A stretch of DNA of 64,000 nucleotides from Apostichopus japonicus. Taxonomy: Eukaryota; Echinodermata; Holothuroidea; Aspidochirotida; Stichopodidae. Shown here one piece after another: positions 1 through 13,087 of the stretch; position 1 is the stretch's first letter, and every line of letters starts with the position of its first letter. The translations under genes were made by a program, and so were the position numbers. The DNA is taken from the NCBI RefSeq assembly GCF_037975245.1, contig NC_092564.1, positions 26,580,984-26,644,983 on the forward strand, in the 5' to 3' direction. The notes beneath the pieces are model-generated. The model saw only the letters and a list, made by a program, of their open reading frames with translations, had not been told where the DNA came from and searched no databases.

Positions 1-45
1 GATTATTTACACTGCAAATTAATAAGTGAAAGTCGACAAAGTAAT

Positions 46-283
46 TCTGTTGAACAGAATGACTGAAATCAAAGTGCCAAAGTATGAGTGAATACTACAC
101 ATGGGTTGAACAGAGTGATGACTGAAATCAAAGTGCCACTTTTAATATTAGTGAATACTATACAAGGGTTGAACAGAGTGATGACTAAAATCAAAGTGCC
201 ACTTTTTGTATTAGTGAATACTACACAAGGGTTGAACAGAGTGATGACTGAAAACAAAGTGCCACTTTAAATAGTGAATATTC
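46..283. repeat. 63-bp minisatellite, about 3.7 copies
   Basis: The motif GGGTTGAACAGAGTGATGAC recurs with starts at 103, 166 and 229, an exact 63-bp period. A degenerate partial copy precedes it near 46. Because 63 is a multiple of three, both strands show short open frames with repeated peptides. Those frames are a by-product of the period and not genes. Confidence 0.9.
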
Positions 284-3200
284 ATTGGTTAAGAAACTGA
301 ATATTATTAATTCTGGATAAAGATTGGCAACTTAAGTAGTAATAGACATTTAAACTTTCTACAGACATTCCAGATGATGAAATCTTAGCATGAATAAAAA
401 AATGAACCCACATCTTTTTTCTCTTTCAGAATTACAAACAAAGTTTGAAATGGTTTTGAATAATATTCAAGACACACCCCATGATTACTCCGGGCAATTT
501 ACGCTCATAAGTGTACTTAAATAACCATTAAATAACCTTAAAAGTTACAAACTACTCTTAACATCTGTAGATAATCTATTCCTTAAGTTTGATAATGGCA
601 GGCAATGTGCATAGGTGAGGTAGTGCAGTAATGAAAAGAGAGAGAAAGAAAAGGCTGTTGGTGTATGTATCTTAGTGACACCACAATCTTTAGTGAAGTT
701 AATAAGTATATGACAACATAATTCGGGCAGAGCATGAAGAACAAAGATAGCTTTTTAGAGGTAAGAAAGTATTCCGGTGGTAGAGGGTGCATTGACTCAA
801 GGTACAAATAAAGGGTGGGGTGAAGATAAGAATAAAAGACTGAGATAAATTAATAGAAGTTGGAAGGGTATTACCAGGGGAACTATCGCTTCCCACCTCC
901 TCCCCATTCACAACCAATGTATAAAATGACATGTCTAGTACAAGCTACCTTAACTAATCGTACAGATTTTCAAGGAGCAGACACTTTTTAGCTAAAATTT
1001 TGGTCAGTTGTTATAAACAGAACTGACTGTTCCTCTTTCAAACAAATCTATTTAGAACCAAATTATTTGAACAAAAAGTGACACATGACAGATAGTTCCT
1101 CATGAACGAAACTTTACCTATAAAAGCTGGCATTCACATGTCACAACTTACACTCAGATTTATTCGTTCTTGTTTTTTCCTTTTTACAAAAGATTTTAGA
1201 GTTTCATATGCGAGTCATGGGACCCTATGTAAATACTTGTCTTAAGTGTACAATTAAACAAAAAGATTTTATAATGAAAAGAGGAAGTTTATACAATGGT
1301 GTTCCTTCAGTTTATACACATAGTGACATATGGTTATAGTAAGCATATCAAATGGGGGATGTCTGTACCAACAGGAACAACAAGGTTATTGCAGTAGGAT
1401 TAAAAAAATGTTGCAACTTGGAGGAATAACAGTCATGTACTGCATCAATGAAGACTGAAATGGCTTGGGCTTTGTGCTTCAAAAATGAGGCTAAAATATG
1501 TCATACTACCCCAAAGACAGGATAATTAGAACACCTTGGAAGTGGGATAGAGAAGGGGGGGGGGGATGTGAGTGTACAGGTGAAAGGCTGATCTTAAAAC
1601 AATCAATTCATCTTTGAAGAAGATCCTGTTTATTGATTGCATGGAATATCAGGCCCCCAACTTATATACATATATTCCTACTTAAAGCTTTTTGCATAAC
1701 CAGCTTGTGTTTCTCTCTTTATAATCAGTTCAGTCACATACATGATTCTGTACTGCATAACATACAAATACCTTAGTCTAACTGTGAGATGGAGGTTTCT
1801 CTACAAACCAATTAAGAGAAGAAATTGGCTTTCTGGCAAGTTCGACAGTTTAGAATATCTCCTTGAATAATCTATTTAGGGGAGGGGGGGGGGTATTCTG
1901 CACTAGTCTAGAATATCTGCTGCCATTAATGCTGTAATTAATGGCAGTTTGTTAGGAATAAATTGATTTGTTTACAGCAATATGCCAGTCATACTATAGT
2001 ATGGTGACAAACAAGGATTTTGATGATGATAACATATTTGTATCAGGACATCCAACTCTTGATTCTTTAGTTATGTGGACTCCACTACAATACCATGTAT
2101 AATATGGCCTGTGCCACAGTATAGGAAACAATCTTAGTGGGGTGAAATATTCCTGTCAGATATATTACACTGACAGGGTGGGTGGGGGGGGGGGGGATAT
2201 TCTACTCTAGTGTAGTATATCCTAATGGAAGATATGATAAAATGTTCAGGGGAGATTCTACACTGTCACACCAGGTCCAGTAATCTGTACTTTACATACC
2301 CCATTGACTACCTCCCCTTGCTCCCTCCCTCCTCTCCCTCCCCTTCCTTTTAATAATTTTGTAATGATGCAAATTAGCAACAACAACAAAATTACTGAAA
2401 TAATTTGAATGGTCTACAAAAAATATGACATGTGAAAAGGTTGAAGAAGGATACAAGGAATAGTAGATGGTATAAATTCAATGTTTGATCAATGATAACA
2501 CTAAAAATAGAGAAATTAATAAATAAACATTAATAAGGAATGGTGGCATTTAAAGGAAAATACTACACAAACTTTCAATAGAGAGGTTCATTAATTGCAC
2601 ATTAGACAGTTTTGCCTTGAAAGTCAGTTACCACCATATTAAGTAAAACTTAAATCTCTGTGGCCCCTTGATATGAACAGATGAATTTATAGAATATGCC
2701 ATTAAAATCCCTTTAGAGCAATTTTCCCTCTAATCATCTCGTTTACAGAAAGCAAGAACAGATATACAAATATAATTTAGTGTCACTTTTCCATGAACTC
2801 ACTTAATAATAATGTGATTCATATTGATGTCTTATGTTAAACAATAATAGGTCAGACAATGAATTTTATTATTCTCAGTTCTATATGAATTCATTTCCCT
2901 CAATAATATTTACTTGCTGGCCCTTAGTTTTCAAAGAGACCTTTTTCGGTCCTGACTTGATGTGAATCAACCTGAACTGTTTGTTTCCCTCCCAAACTGG
3001 GATGATGAAACGTCAATTCCTCTGTTTGCGAGTAGTCCGTGTTGAAAATACCTCAACTGGTTTTAAATACTGTTTTTCTTGAAAATGAACTGAACATATA
3101 TGGAAAATTAATACTTTGATCTATAAAGTAGCTCTGCACATCTTTTTCACTCAGTAAATTAGAGTGCAGTAGTATAGCTGAGGCAGGTAAGCAGTACACT

Positions 3201-3304
3201 ATACCAACTAAACCACTAAACAGTACTTGATGCATCTGAACATTGAAACTTACATGTAAGATATAACAGGATCTATTTACAATATCTGGTCTTTGGAAAC
3301 TCAC

Positions 3305-3339
3305 CGCTTTAGGAAAACGATGCCAAATATGGCCTCCAT
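3305..3339 (-). CDS. Possible isolated first coding exon
   Basis: Reading leftward, an ATG at 3,339 gives MEAIFGIVFLK followed by a very good donor (CG|gtgagt). The 35-nt segment is 11 codons plus two bases. A possible next exon with compatible phase (KKQERINLS) lies near 1,155-1,185, between an AAG acceptor and a GTAAGT donor, but its content is too short to judge. I recognise no family. This could be a chance ATG-plus-donor pair. It is listed because the donor is strong and the frame starts with a hydrophobic run. Confidence 0.18.
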
Positions 3340-3480
3340 GATTGTTTCCATGGAGAGTGAAAAGTATGAAATCAAAACAGGAAACAACAGAGTCACATAA
3401 ATAACTCCCCCTTTTTCATGATCAGCCAAATCAGCATGCTAGCTGTATCGAACCATTCTGAGTGTTTCTACGGGTAGCAT

Positions 3481-3699
3481 GGACACTGCGAAGTTCGGAC
3501 ACCTAAGCCTTAAAACACCCCAAAACTACAACTTCCTTTTATTGACAAATATGTAAGAACTTGCTTGCACACGGGTCATTTTGGAGAGAAAATAACTGTA
3601 CAATAGCTTCGTATTTTTTTCGTGAAATTGGCTCTTGCTGTAGGGTTTTCATGGTGAAATGGTGTATTTCTTAGGGGTGTTCGAACTTCGCAGTGTTCC
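3481..3699. mobile_element. Short TIR element (MITE-like)
   Basis: The left end GGACACTGCGAAGTTCGGAC is matched in inverted orientation by the right end near 3,670-3,699, which contains GTTCGAACTTCGCAGTGTTCC. The arms are about 25-28 bp with few mismatches, and the interior is about 160 bp without a long ORF. The right subterminal sequence repeats part of the arm again. I see no clear target-site duplication. Confidence 0.6.
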
Positions 3700-5057
3700 G
3701 AACTTTGCAATACTGACTCTAATTGTTCACTCTGAACTATCTACTAAACTTCAGTGAGCTGAATTCTTTGCAAGTACTCTACAGGCTTGTATGGTAAAAT
3801 ACTTGACAGGCAAAGCTTCTTGAATCCCCCACCCACCACCCCCCTAAGAAAATTGAAACTTTCATACCTGTGCCAAAATTTAAGCTGTACTAGTTGCTCC
3901 CAAGTGGTTCTCTACGTACTTTTTTGTATCAACAAAATCAATAATTTCTGGAATACCACAAAATAATGCCAAAAAAAACAAGATATGAGATAAATCAATT
4001 AATACTATACACAACTCTAAATTATACAAAGGGGTGATATATAATGCACATTCAGATATATCACACAATAAAATTAAACCCACATCAGACAAAAATTCGG
4101 AGGGGACACAAAATGGGTCTTGCAAATTTATGAATGCTGACAATTTTTTTAATATCTAAAACCAATAAATACTTAAAAAGGAAAAGGATGGCATGTTGTA
4201 TTTGAAGTAAAATAGTACGAGAAATGAAATTTCATAAGCCAAAGAGTTCTTTCAACATTAACATTTTTTTTTTATGATGAGTCAAGAAAGTGGTCAGTAG
4301 GTTACCACAGGTGTGCAGGAGATTTCTTTTCATTTTACACCAAACAACGCAGACCGTTCCATGAACATACATGTATATATGCACTGCTGTTTTACATTAG
4401 TACAAGATGGTAAACAACATGTGCATGAATACCTTAACACCAGGTTATATGGCCCACAATGCAACACACTCAGCCTAATTTGCATGCGCAATTCTGCAGT
4501 TAGCAACTAAATGTACAATTGTGGATAAGAACAAATGTACTTTCATTTCTATTGAAGAATGCACAGTTGTTCAGTTGTGTAAACTATTAAGTTTATTATC
4601 CCCCCCCCCCCTTTTTTATATGTATGTAAAATGCAATCCTACCACTTTTGATCGAAATCTGAAAACCAAACAGTACAATATTTTGGCAACAATTTCTTAG
4701 ACAAATAGCTTGCATGATCTTCAATTCAGCTTGCTGATATTAAAAGCAAATGTAAACCGGAAATCATTTTTACCTTTTGTGATAGAGATGTTTACATGAT
4801 CCATAAATCAGGTTAGAGGATGGCTATTTTGTCCAAGGTATATAATGCTATGGTGCCTCCATGTAAAATATAATTTATTTAATAATATGATTGTTGAGTT
4901 TCGAACTCCTTCGAAGAATCATTTTATTTTTGCTGGATGGACTACAGGCTAAGGTGACTGGGGGGGGTGTTCAATTCCATTTAAAGTGCCCAGATTTCCT
5001 GGAAAATATACTGTCACATTACTATGGGCTACCCTAAAACTAAACTTTGCTATGTGT

Positions 5058-5744
5058 CTATGAAACATATTTAGGTTTCTTGGTTTCCAGCCAAACATTT
5101 TCTATCATTCCTCCAAGTGCATAGACACGTTCCTTTCCTGAAATTAGCATGTCCCTATTCCAAGTAATACACAGCACTTGGCTGTCGCCCGTAGTGATAA
5201 TTAATTTACTGTATTTCCCAGTTAAGTACACATTGATGTTTGAACAAAAGCTCGATCGTTTTTTCATATGACCTTTATGAGAGGGATGGTATTCAATGTC
5301 CCATCTCTTCCAGCTATAATCATTAACATACAACCCGCACATCTTTAGTTGAGTTTCAATTTCAGACGAATGCAACCTTTGGCACCATGCTATGAGTTAT
5401 TTACTGTGATCTAGTCATGCCCAAGATAATGGGATCAGGCATTGGTACTTTCTATGACACAGAACATTGTACAGTGCTTTCTCATATGAAATCTACATAT
5501 AACAACAGTTCAAACATTCATGTGTGGTCAGAGGCTGACTGACAGTGATGTGGGCAAACACCTGTCCACCTCTCTGCCAGCAGTATAGTGTATATATAAA
5601 AGGGGATAGGAGTCAGTCCGGATTAGAAACGAAATTTCTCCTCAAAGGCAAAAACTTTTCCTCTTTACTTGACATGCTAGTATGCTCTTTAAAACCTGAG
5701 AAGAGTGGGTGGTAGAGTGGGACTTCACATAACACTTTCTGCAC
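5058..5744 (-). CDS. Two 3'-terminal exons of an unidentified gene
   Basis: Penultimate exon 5,744-5,669 follows the acceptor ctttgtcttccacag and encodes VQKVLCEVPLYHPLFSGFKE and on to HTSMS, ending at the donor CAA|gtaaag. An alternative donor at 5,696 gives the same phase. The last exon is 5,389-5,058. It joins in the matching phase and encodes about 110 residues beginning WCQRLHSSEIETQLKMCGLY, with later blocks such as YSWKRWDIEYHP and GGMIENVWLETKKPKYVS, then TAG. Trp, Tyr, Cys and charged residues are mixed as in a folded protein, and both alternative donors keep the frame. I do not recognise the family. The last acceptor has a poor pyrimidine tract, which is the main weakness. It may be the 3' end of the exon chain at 8.8-12.7 kb, but I could not close the gap between them. 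Confidence 0.42.
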
Positions 5745-6639
5745 CTGTGGAAGACAAAGGCAAACTGATATTAAAATCAAATTATAAGGACAGGCCAGGA
5801 CGGCTTTAACAAAAAGCTTTGTCAAAAATGAAATTTGATTGGCAAGTACAGAAGTTATCTGTCTAATGTTATCAACAGTAAATAATAACTGAGCATCAAA
5901 CAATGTTGCCATTCTTAGGGAGTAAATTATGATGGACTTTAAATGAAAAGGTTGGATCCCTTGCAAGATATTGCTTTAAACACCGATCTAGATGGACTTC
6001 ACAATTCACATCCATAAAATGTCAGATCAATGCTAGTATGTCTAGTGTAAATTATAGGGAATGCTTGGATTAAAATATTAGATGTGTATTATGTGCATTC
6101 CAAAAAGAACAAATCTAACAAATAATATTAAATTCTCCATTCAGCTCCCTAAAGGTTCAGCTTTCTATATGAACTGATTAAATTTAACACTGGTCCTTCA
6201 CAATATATTAATGCTCTTGTATGTTGGTCAACAAAATGACCCTTAAATATTGTTATGGAAGGCCATCATAGCAAATCATCAGAAATTTGATTGCATTCTT
6301 TCTCTGTGGCAACAACAGTACTGAATGCAAATTCCAAACACCATTCCAATCGTTAAAACACCATAAAATGTATAACATTTTTAAGTTTTAAATACATCAA
6401 TCTATTGACTTTAAGTTTTGATTTGGATATATTTCAAGAAAAATAATTCACAGAAATAGTTCAAAATCACCATACCAATGACAACATAAGTACTGATTAA
6501 GTCTGATCTCAAAGTTGTTTGAATAATATGTTATCTTCCTACCCCCCCTCCCCCTGTCCCCACTAAGCTCAATTAATAGTAATTGTTTGCATTTCTACCT
6601 GCTCTTTGTATACTCTTTCATTTGCTTCGTTTATTAGTG

Positions 6640-6782
6640 TATCTAAATGTCTTAATTTGAATTTTACTTCAAATCTTTTTTATTTATCTTTGTAACTGAG
6701 GGCCCCAGGGAAGATAAGCTCTGGCTAACCAAGTCACCCTTAATTAAATATAGTTTAAATAAATAAAATAAATAAATAAATA
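6640..6782 (+). mobile_element. 3' tail of a LINE-like retroposon
   Basis: The run TGAGGGCCCCAGGGAAGATA, then a stretch on trapped-reading-frame sequence ending in (AAAT)n from about 6,755 to 6,782, has the layout of a non-LTR retroposon 3' end: a short conserved tail followed by a microsatellite terminus. No reverse-transcriptase frame survives upstream, so this is a 5'-truncated copy. The family assignment is by pattern only. Confidence 0.5.
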
Positions 6783-7457
6783 GTACTCAGATTTGTCATT
6801 GCTGAACAAACATGCAACAAGAGTAGTTACAGGGAATGTAGTAAGAACTCTTCCAAACAAACCATAAATTTAAATAAATCGATTATAAATAAGTTAATGA
6901 CAACTGAGCTACAGTGAGCATGCATTACCAATTAATATAAAAAACAAAAACATAACCATCCAAATTTTTCAACAAAGAGAAAGTTAAGAAAATGAGATGA
7001 GGATGCATGCCTTACCCTAGATGCAAAGTAAATCAAGTAATGGATTAGATAATACGTGGTCAGAGTGAAAGTCCTGTTCGAGCTGTGCAAGGCACGGCTC
7101 CTGCAGGTTGGATTAGATAGGTTCATACATGCAACCTTATATAGCATGCAGAACCCTAAGACAGCCACACACTGCCCACACTAAAAATGGATTCAACTCA
7201 ACTCAAGTGCTATGTCAGACCTTTAGATAATTATTACACCTAGACTTTTAATTGACCCCACTTTAGAATGCAAAATGAAAAGTGGAAATGTTATTGACTT
7301 AAGTGATAAATATGCATGTACATCATAAACATTATGAAGTGACACAAGACCATGTTTGCAAAAAATTTGCAAACTGTTTTTTCAGCTTCCTTCATCTCTA
7401 TGAAGCTAATGTAAAGATTCTTCATCACTGATTATAAATGTTCAGATGAATGTTTGA

Positions 7458-7905
7458 GTTGTGTGCTGATGTTACCAGTTCTTTAGGCTAGGGTAGAACA
7501 ATAGAGTTGTGTGCTGACGTTACCAGTTCTTTAGGCTAAGGTAGAACAATGGTGTTGTGTGCTGATGTTACCAGTTCTTTTGGCTAGGGCAGAACAATGG
7601 AGTTGTGTGCTGATGTTACCAGTTCTTTAGGCTAGGGTAGAACAATGGATATGTGTGCTGATGTGACCAGTTCTTTGGACTAAGTTAGAACAATAGAGTT
7701 GTGTGCTGATGTTACCAGTTCTTTAGGCTAGGGTAGAACAATAGAGTTGTGTGCTGATGTTACCAGTTCTTTAGGCTAAGGTAGAACAATGGTGTTGTGT
7801 GCTGATGTTACCAGTTCTTTAGGCTAGGGTAGAACAATGGAGTTGTGTGCTGATGTTACCAGTTCTTTAGGCTAAGGTAGAACAATGGAGTTTTGTGCTG
7901 ATTTT
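7458..7905. repeat. 48-bp minisatellite, about 9 copies
   Basis: GTTGTGTGCTGATGTTACCA recurs at 7,458, 7,506, 7,554, 7,602, 7,698, 7,746, 7,794 and 7,842, with a diverged copy at 7,650 and a decaying one at 7,890. The period is exactly 48 bp and units differ by only a few substitutions, so the array is young or homogenised. It lies inside the minus-strand exon chain, probably in an intron. Confidence 0.95.
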
Positions 7906-8775
7906 AAGAACAATGGCATTCTGATTGTTCAAGGTAAATTTCTATTTCAATGAGTGGGACTTTGCTCACCCCACAGAGGGAGAGGGGAATGGGAATGAAC
8001 CCCTGAACTAAGACACCTTCCCAAGGACACAAACAAGTGGTCCCTACTTTCCTCAGATAAAATATGGTAGCCCTGCTCTCTTGCCAAGTCATGACATCAC
8101 TGCAAAGAGCTATGAAAGTTGTCAACTTAAACCCGGACGTCAGACCCTCCTCCCTCCCCCACCCCCTTCAATATCTTCTATTTCTTCCAAATGATTGATG
8201 TCCATGTAACAACCACAAACCTAAACACTGTCCATTGTGAAAGGTCAACAATGTTCTTTCCAGGATGTAAATAATTTAAGCTACGTACAGTAGTCGGCCT
8301 GATAAATGTCCTACTGTACTGTACAGTATTCAACATTTTGTCATATAGGCAAATAACCAACCTAACTTAAACACATGACCATCTACAACTTGACAAATTC
8401 CAGACCTCATCATGATCCATCTCTGCCTAGGAGGGAAAACAGAGGCAGAAAACGTAGAGAATAGTTTCCTCTGAGCTCTTGGCTTCCTCTGTACCACCTG
8501 CTCAGTATCCAAACAGTTAACTTCCTAATACACATTCCAGGCGGTACATTCTCAAGGATGATGTACCAGCTTTAACGTAGAGAACCGATCGATGATGAAT
8601 TTCAAATTGAAATGAGCATCGCTCTCGCTGCTAGACGCATGCCTATCATTGACTACATACATGTATACGCCTGGATTAGGAGGGTTTAATAGTGTGGGCT
8701 TTGTTCCAATTTGAGGCGAGTGAAAGATAAAAGGTAAAATCTCCCTAAACCCAGTAATCAAGACTGGTCACTTAC

Positions 8776-11700
8776 AGTGGAGGAGAGATGGGGGAAGGGG
8801 AGCTATGTGCTTGAATGTTACCAAAGTTTTCCTGGTTAGGTAGATAGGAAAGTAAATGATTTGTGTGGAACAGGTAAGAGAAGTTTTAGGGTTTGCAACA
8901 ACTGTATCATAAAGCTATATTACCCCATTGTACAGTAGAACCCAAGCATGGTGTGGTTGTCATAATGTCTACATGCTAATTACACTGTTTGTCATAATGT
9001 CTACATGCTAATTACACTGTGGTTTCAACAGAGTTCGAAAATAGGTATGTTTACATAACTGCATCCGATGCAAAAGTTAAATGGTAAATGTTCCTGCAGC
9101 CAAGAGTATTTACATGTATACAGTAGTATAAATGAGGGGGAGGACAGTGTTAACTAGTATAACAAGTATACAATTCTGTTGACACAAAATATATTGTGAT
9201 TTTTCAGTACCTTCAGCAAATTCAGTGCTTCCAATTTATTACAGTCTTTACTTGTAATTTTTATATCGTAAATCTTGAGTGGCTCAATACTGTAAACCTG
9301 TCAACCATTAAGATAAAAAAAGAAACAGTACAAGGAAGAAAATGGGAAAAATTAATGGTACAAGCTGCAGTTAAAATCAGCTCACTTTACACAATGTACA
9401 GTACATACACTTAAAGGTACATGAGAAGGTACTGTAAATGAAAAAGGTGAAAATGAGAAGGGAGAAAAGGGTAAGGGAGCTTCCTTTTTCTTTTTCTTTT
9501 TTTGAAGAAGAGGGGTGACATTGATCCAATAATGGTGTGAAGCATTAATGACCTCGTTTAAAAGCATTGGACTTAATGTCAGAGTGACATTTTCAACAAT
9601 CAATTCAGTGTGTAGAAGGTGGGTACACATGTAGTAAGTAGTGTATTAGTTTAAGTGGTTATCAACAGTAAATGGTACAGTATTCATAATAATAAGTGTT
9701 ATACTGTTAGTACCATGGATAGGTTAGTACATGCCACTATCTCAAAGGAGCTATAAACATTGAAGGAAAAAAAATTCAAACTACAAACTTTTCTCAATTA
9801 TGAAAAGGAGGCATTAAAAATTACCAGACCCTTCTCTTCTTCTCTACTACCCCCTTCCCCCCCCCCTTCCCCCCCCCCTCACCTTGTTTGAAGAAGACTG
9901 TTTTAATTTAAATTTTCAAACTTTCCTCTTGTTGCCGATGAATAGAGACTAATTTAGAGATTATTAAAAGAGACTGTCAGCCACCTGCAATGTGGTTGAA
10001 TCCTTTCAAAAGATGCATCGATTTTCGAGCACAGACTGTCAGGGATCGTATATTTTATTGTCGTACTGTGTACTGTCGTATATTTTATTGATAAAATACA
10101 ATTTCTGAAGGCAATCCAAAACCGTATTCTCTGAATGCATTACACTTCATGCAGCCAGCATTGTGGGTTTTCCTTTATGTTGTTCATACAGTACACACCC
10201 ACCATGTTCAAGAACGAACAAAGTTCTTATGCTGTGTTCATTGTAGGGGGGGGGGGGGCTAGTTACCTTTTAAGTTCTACCAAAGAAGAGGGATCATACA
10301 ACTCAAACACTGACCTTGTGATTACTAACAGCTACTGTCACAGCTAATAATAAGTGTTACAGGGTAGGTCCAATATGAACCACAGTGGTCAAAGAATAGA
10401 ATTGAAAGAAATATTCTTCCTGGTTTCCATGGGAGTTGCACTGACAGCTAGTCAAAACTAGAAGATAAATTTGTGTCAGGGAATATAAGTACACATGGCT
10501 AGACCCAAGGGTCCTCTAGCATGTTTTTTTCCATGACTTCAAATAGAAGGTAGGACTGATTAACATAAAACCAGCTCTCTTGTGAAGACAAAGAAAGGAG
10601 GAGGTCTAGTTTACACCAGAGGTCTTTTCCACCAAATGTTAAATTAGATATTAAACACAAAAAGAAGGAAAGCCAGGGTAAAAAGGGTCAAAGTTCATGC
10701 CATTTACAATTCAACAGGAGAAAAGTTTGCACTAATCTTACCAAAGTTCATATTGCTTAATTCAGATTTATAAGCAATTGGTTTTATCATACACATGTTT
10801 CCTGGTTAGAATGTATAGCTGTTAGAGAAAAACAAAATAGGGGAGAAAAATAAAACAATTTGCAATAAAGGTGTTACAAACATATTTCATGAACAAAAAA
10901 AAATGCATGATATTACTCTTTGGATGGCAACTGAAACTTATTTACCAAATTAGTTAAAGTAACCATAAATGTGACTGTTAGAGAAAAGCGGGTGCAATTT
11001 CCGCATCCCATAATGTAGGCTAAAAGCAAAGAAAATGGGTTTTAATATTCAAAGTGACATGCAAGTAGGCAGCCCTGGTATAATTATGACCTTTTAGTAA
11101 GTTTACATAATTTTTTTGACTGCATGAGAAATTGTTAAAATGATCTCCCAGTTATATATTGAAATGGGAAGCATATAAAGGTGTTGCAGGTACTTGCCTT
11201 CACGGAGAGAACACCATTGTTGTATCATGGCGAATATACGGTAAGCCATAATATTTACCAGCCTTTGAAAAAATCTGTGAATGGTCACTTCTAAGGAATC
11301 TGTTGTTTGACAATAGTTCAATTTCCTCCATGCAATGAATTGGGAAATATATTGTTTGTTTGATGTGTTTTTGTCATCAAATGCACATCTAATATTACAA
11401 GGAAGTCTGTTTATTTCAGCTGAGAGATTGTATATCAGCAATAAATTTCCTATACTTTGCTTGCAGGTTATAGACTTAATTGACACACGCATAAGATTAC
11501 CTTCCAACTTTAATAGCGAGGATACCAATCTTCACTATTAAAACCCTTTGGCATGATACTGTACATTCTTCCCAATCATTTAAGCAACTTTTGTTCCACT
11601 TAGGACCGATTTGCAGTCCACACTTTTCTGTTCATAGATGACATTTACCATATTTTGTGAGCCAGTGTAATTATTGTCATAGTGAACACTGCAAACAGTC

Positions 11701-12734
11701 TCCCTAACTTATCTTCTCTCTACTGGTCAATCCAGTGACATCGTTTGTACACCTAAGCTGTGAAACGACCACTACTGTTGTGATCTGATGTGTGCAGAAC
11801 ATGGACTGTCTGGTTGTCGATGATGTTTGATTTACATGTAAATTTACGCAAGAGCCCGATAGATGGAACCATTTGTTAAATCACAAATGTGACAAACAAA
11901 CTAAGCAGCTTTCACCATAGGTTCTTACAAGTTAGTTCTTAGTTGATGTGGAGGTATCAAATATCTTGGACAAGACAGCACATTCACATGATACTGTATA
12001 TCTGTTCCCCTCTCCCACCTCCCCCTACTGCCTCCCCTCCCTCCCCCTTTCAATCACACTGTTTGCAGCCCCTTATCCCGATTTAAGGTATCAAATATGG
12101 GCAGTTATATTCTTTTAAAAAATAAATGTTAATATTAGTATCTTTGGTCAGTACATTTAAATAAGGGCAAACTAGTTTTTCTGATTTTCTCCACAGAAAA
12201 GTGCACGGTAGTGTCACAATATGTATTTATTTGACTGATCTCTGATAGAAAAGTGAAATTAATGTTCACAAAGAATATACTGTAAATTAAATTTGAATAT
12301 TATTCATTATACTGAATTTCTCTAATAAAATACCAGATCTGTATTAATTACTCTTGATATAAAAAAAACACATTTTCAATGGTGGTAGAAGGTATTGTCT
12401 TTATGATTTACAAAATTTTAGATTTACCAGCACTGTACAGTTCATCAACATCAAACAATATGGCACCATGTCAAAATGAAAGCTACAGCAGTTGCAAAAT
12501 CCTGCTCAGCTAGGATGAATCAAACAATAGGTATTATCTCTACAGATCAACAATGCCTATTGTGTGAAACTGCAGCTCAGCACAAAAGATTACATCCACT
12601 ACAGCCTGGATGCAGGATGCTATAGCCCCTCAGCATTCTACTTTTGACATGGTACCTACTGTAATATGAGTAACTATTTAAACCTTATATTGTACTGACT
12701 TTTGACACAAGCTGGTGTTTCCACACAGGGGCCA
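8776..12734 (-). CDS. Chain of phase-compatible exons of an unidentified gene
   Basis: Reading leftward, seven short segments between plausible splice sites join without a stop: 12,734-12,684 (GPCVETPACVKSQYNI), 11,529-11,501 (LVSSLLKLE), 11,299-11,198 (SLEVTIHRFFQRLVNIMAYR then IFAMIQQWCSLRE), 10,801-10,742 (NMCMIKPIAYKSELSNMNF), 10,309-10,267 (FELYDPSSLVELK), 10,035-9,985 (LCSKIDASFERIQPHC) and 8,831-8,776 (KTLVTFKHIAPLPPSLLH). The 11,198 boundary is AAG|GCAAGT, the consensus for the rare GC-AG intron class. The 10,742 (TTG|gtaaga) and 8,776 (ACT|gtaagt) donors are good. The 12,684 donor and 11,529 acceptor are weak. The third exon looks most coding-like, being amphipathic and rich in I, F, Q and R. 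The product is unknown to me. No start codon exon was found. The downstream link to 5,744-5,058 is likely but open, because the phase out of 8,776 is 1 and the phase into 5,744 is 0, so at least one exon is missing. Confidence 0.42.
8957..9022. repeat. 32-bp tandem duplication
   Basis: GTCATAATGTCTACATGCTA followed by ATTACACTGT appears twice in direct succession, with starts at 8,959 and 8,991. The copies are identical over the unit, so the duplication is recent. Confidence 0.9.
12458..12660. mobile_element. Foldback element, about 200 bp
   Basis: The left sequence GGCACCATGTCAAAATGAAAG is mirrored by the right sequence containing CTTTTGACATGGTACC. Inner segments (caatagg / cctattg and the GCTCAGC blocks) pair as well, so the whole unit folds back on itself. 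That is typical of a MITE with long imperfect inverted repeats. There is no ORF. Confidence 0.55.
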
Positions 12735-13087
12735 CTAGTTGAAGGAAAGATCATGTTATCTTTTAATTTAGTCAATTGAAATCGAATTAGAAAACGATGA
12801 AATTACAGAAAGTTTAAATGCCTGAATTTGTGCACCAATCAAAAAAAAAGGAGAAAAACCAATGATAAAGTAAATTTGTGGGACACAAAACATTCTGTAT
12901 GAGATTAAATTATGGGAGTCATGAAAGTAGTTGTCGCCACAAAGGTTTCTTATTTAGAAAACACAGATATATCCAATTATGTGTGAAGTTATTACTGCAC
13001 AAGCCTTGGTCAGTGCTAAACAGATGTACAACTCCACTAAAATGTTTTAGCTTTGTATTAATGTATCAACAATATGAAGACTGTCAA

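Larger units (their letters stand above)
1..5057. other. Left-end stretch without a supported gene
   Basis: The stretch is AT-rich and holds the 63-bp minisatellite, poly-G runs near 1,557, 1,884 and 2,183, a poly-C run near 4,599 and a short inverted-repeat element at 3,481-3,699. One possible minus-strand first exon is described separately. The remaining open frames are short and lack both coding character and splice context. Confidence 0.5.

Noticed and set aside
7014-7098. Minus-strand segment EPCLAQLEQDFHSDHVLSNP after acctgcag
   Set aside because: The frame with best coding character stops one base before the only strong donor; it may be a terminal exon but there is nothing to tie it to.
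7971-8056. Exon-like minus-strand segment between ctctttgcag and GGG|gtgagc
   Set aside because: It is open only in a phase that does not follow from the exon at 8,776, and its CCTTGGGAAGG body resembles SINE sequence.
8345-8404. Minus-strand segment after a strong pyrimidine tract (ccctcctag)
   Set aside because: The acceptor is good, but only weak donors follow and the phase does not match the upstream exon model, so it was not added to the chain.
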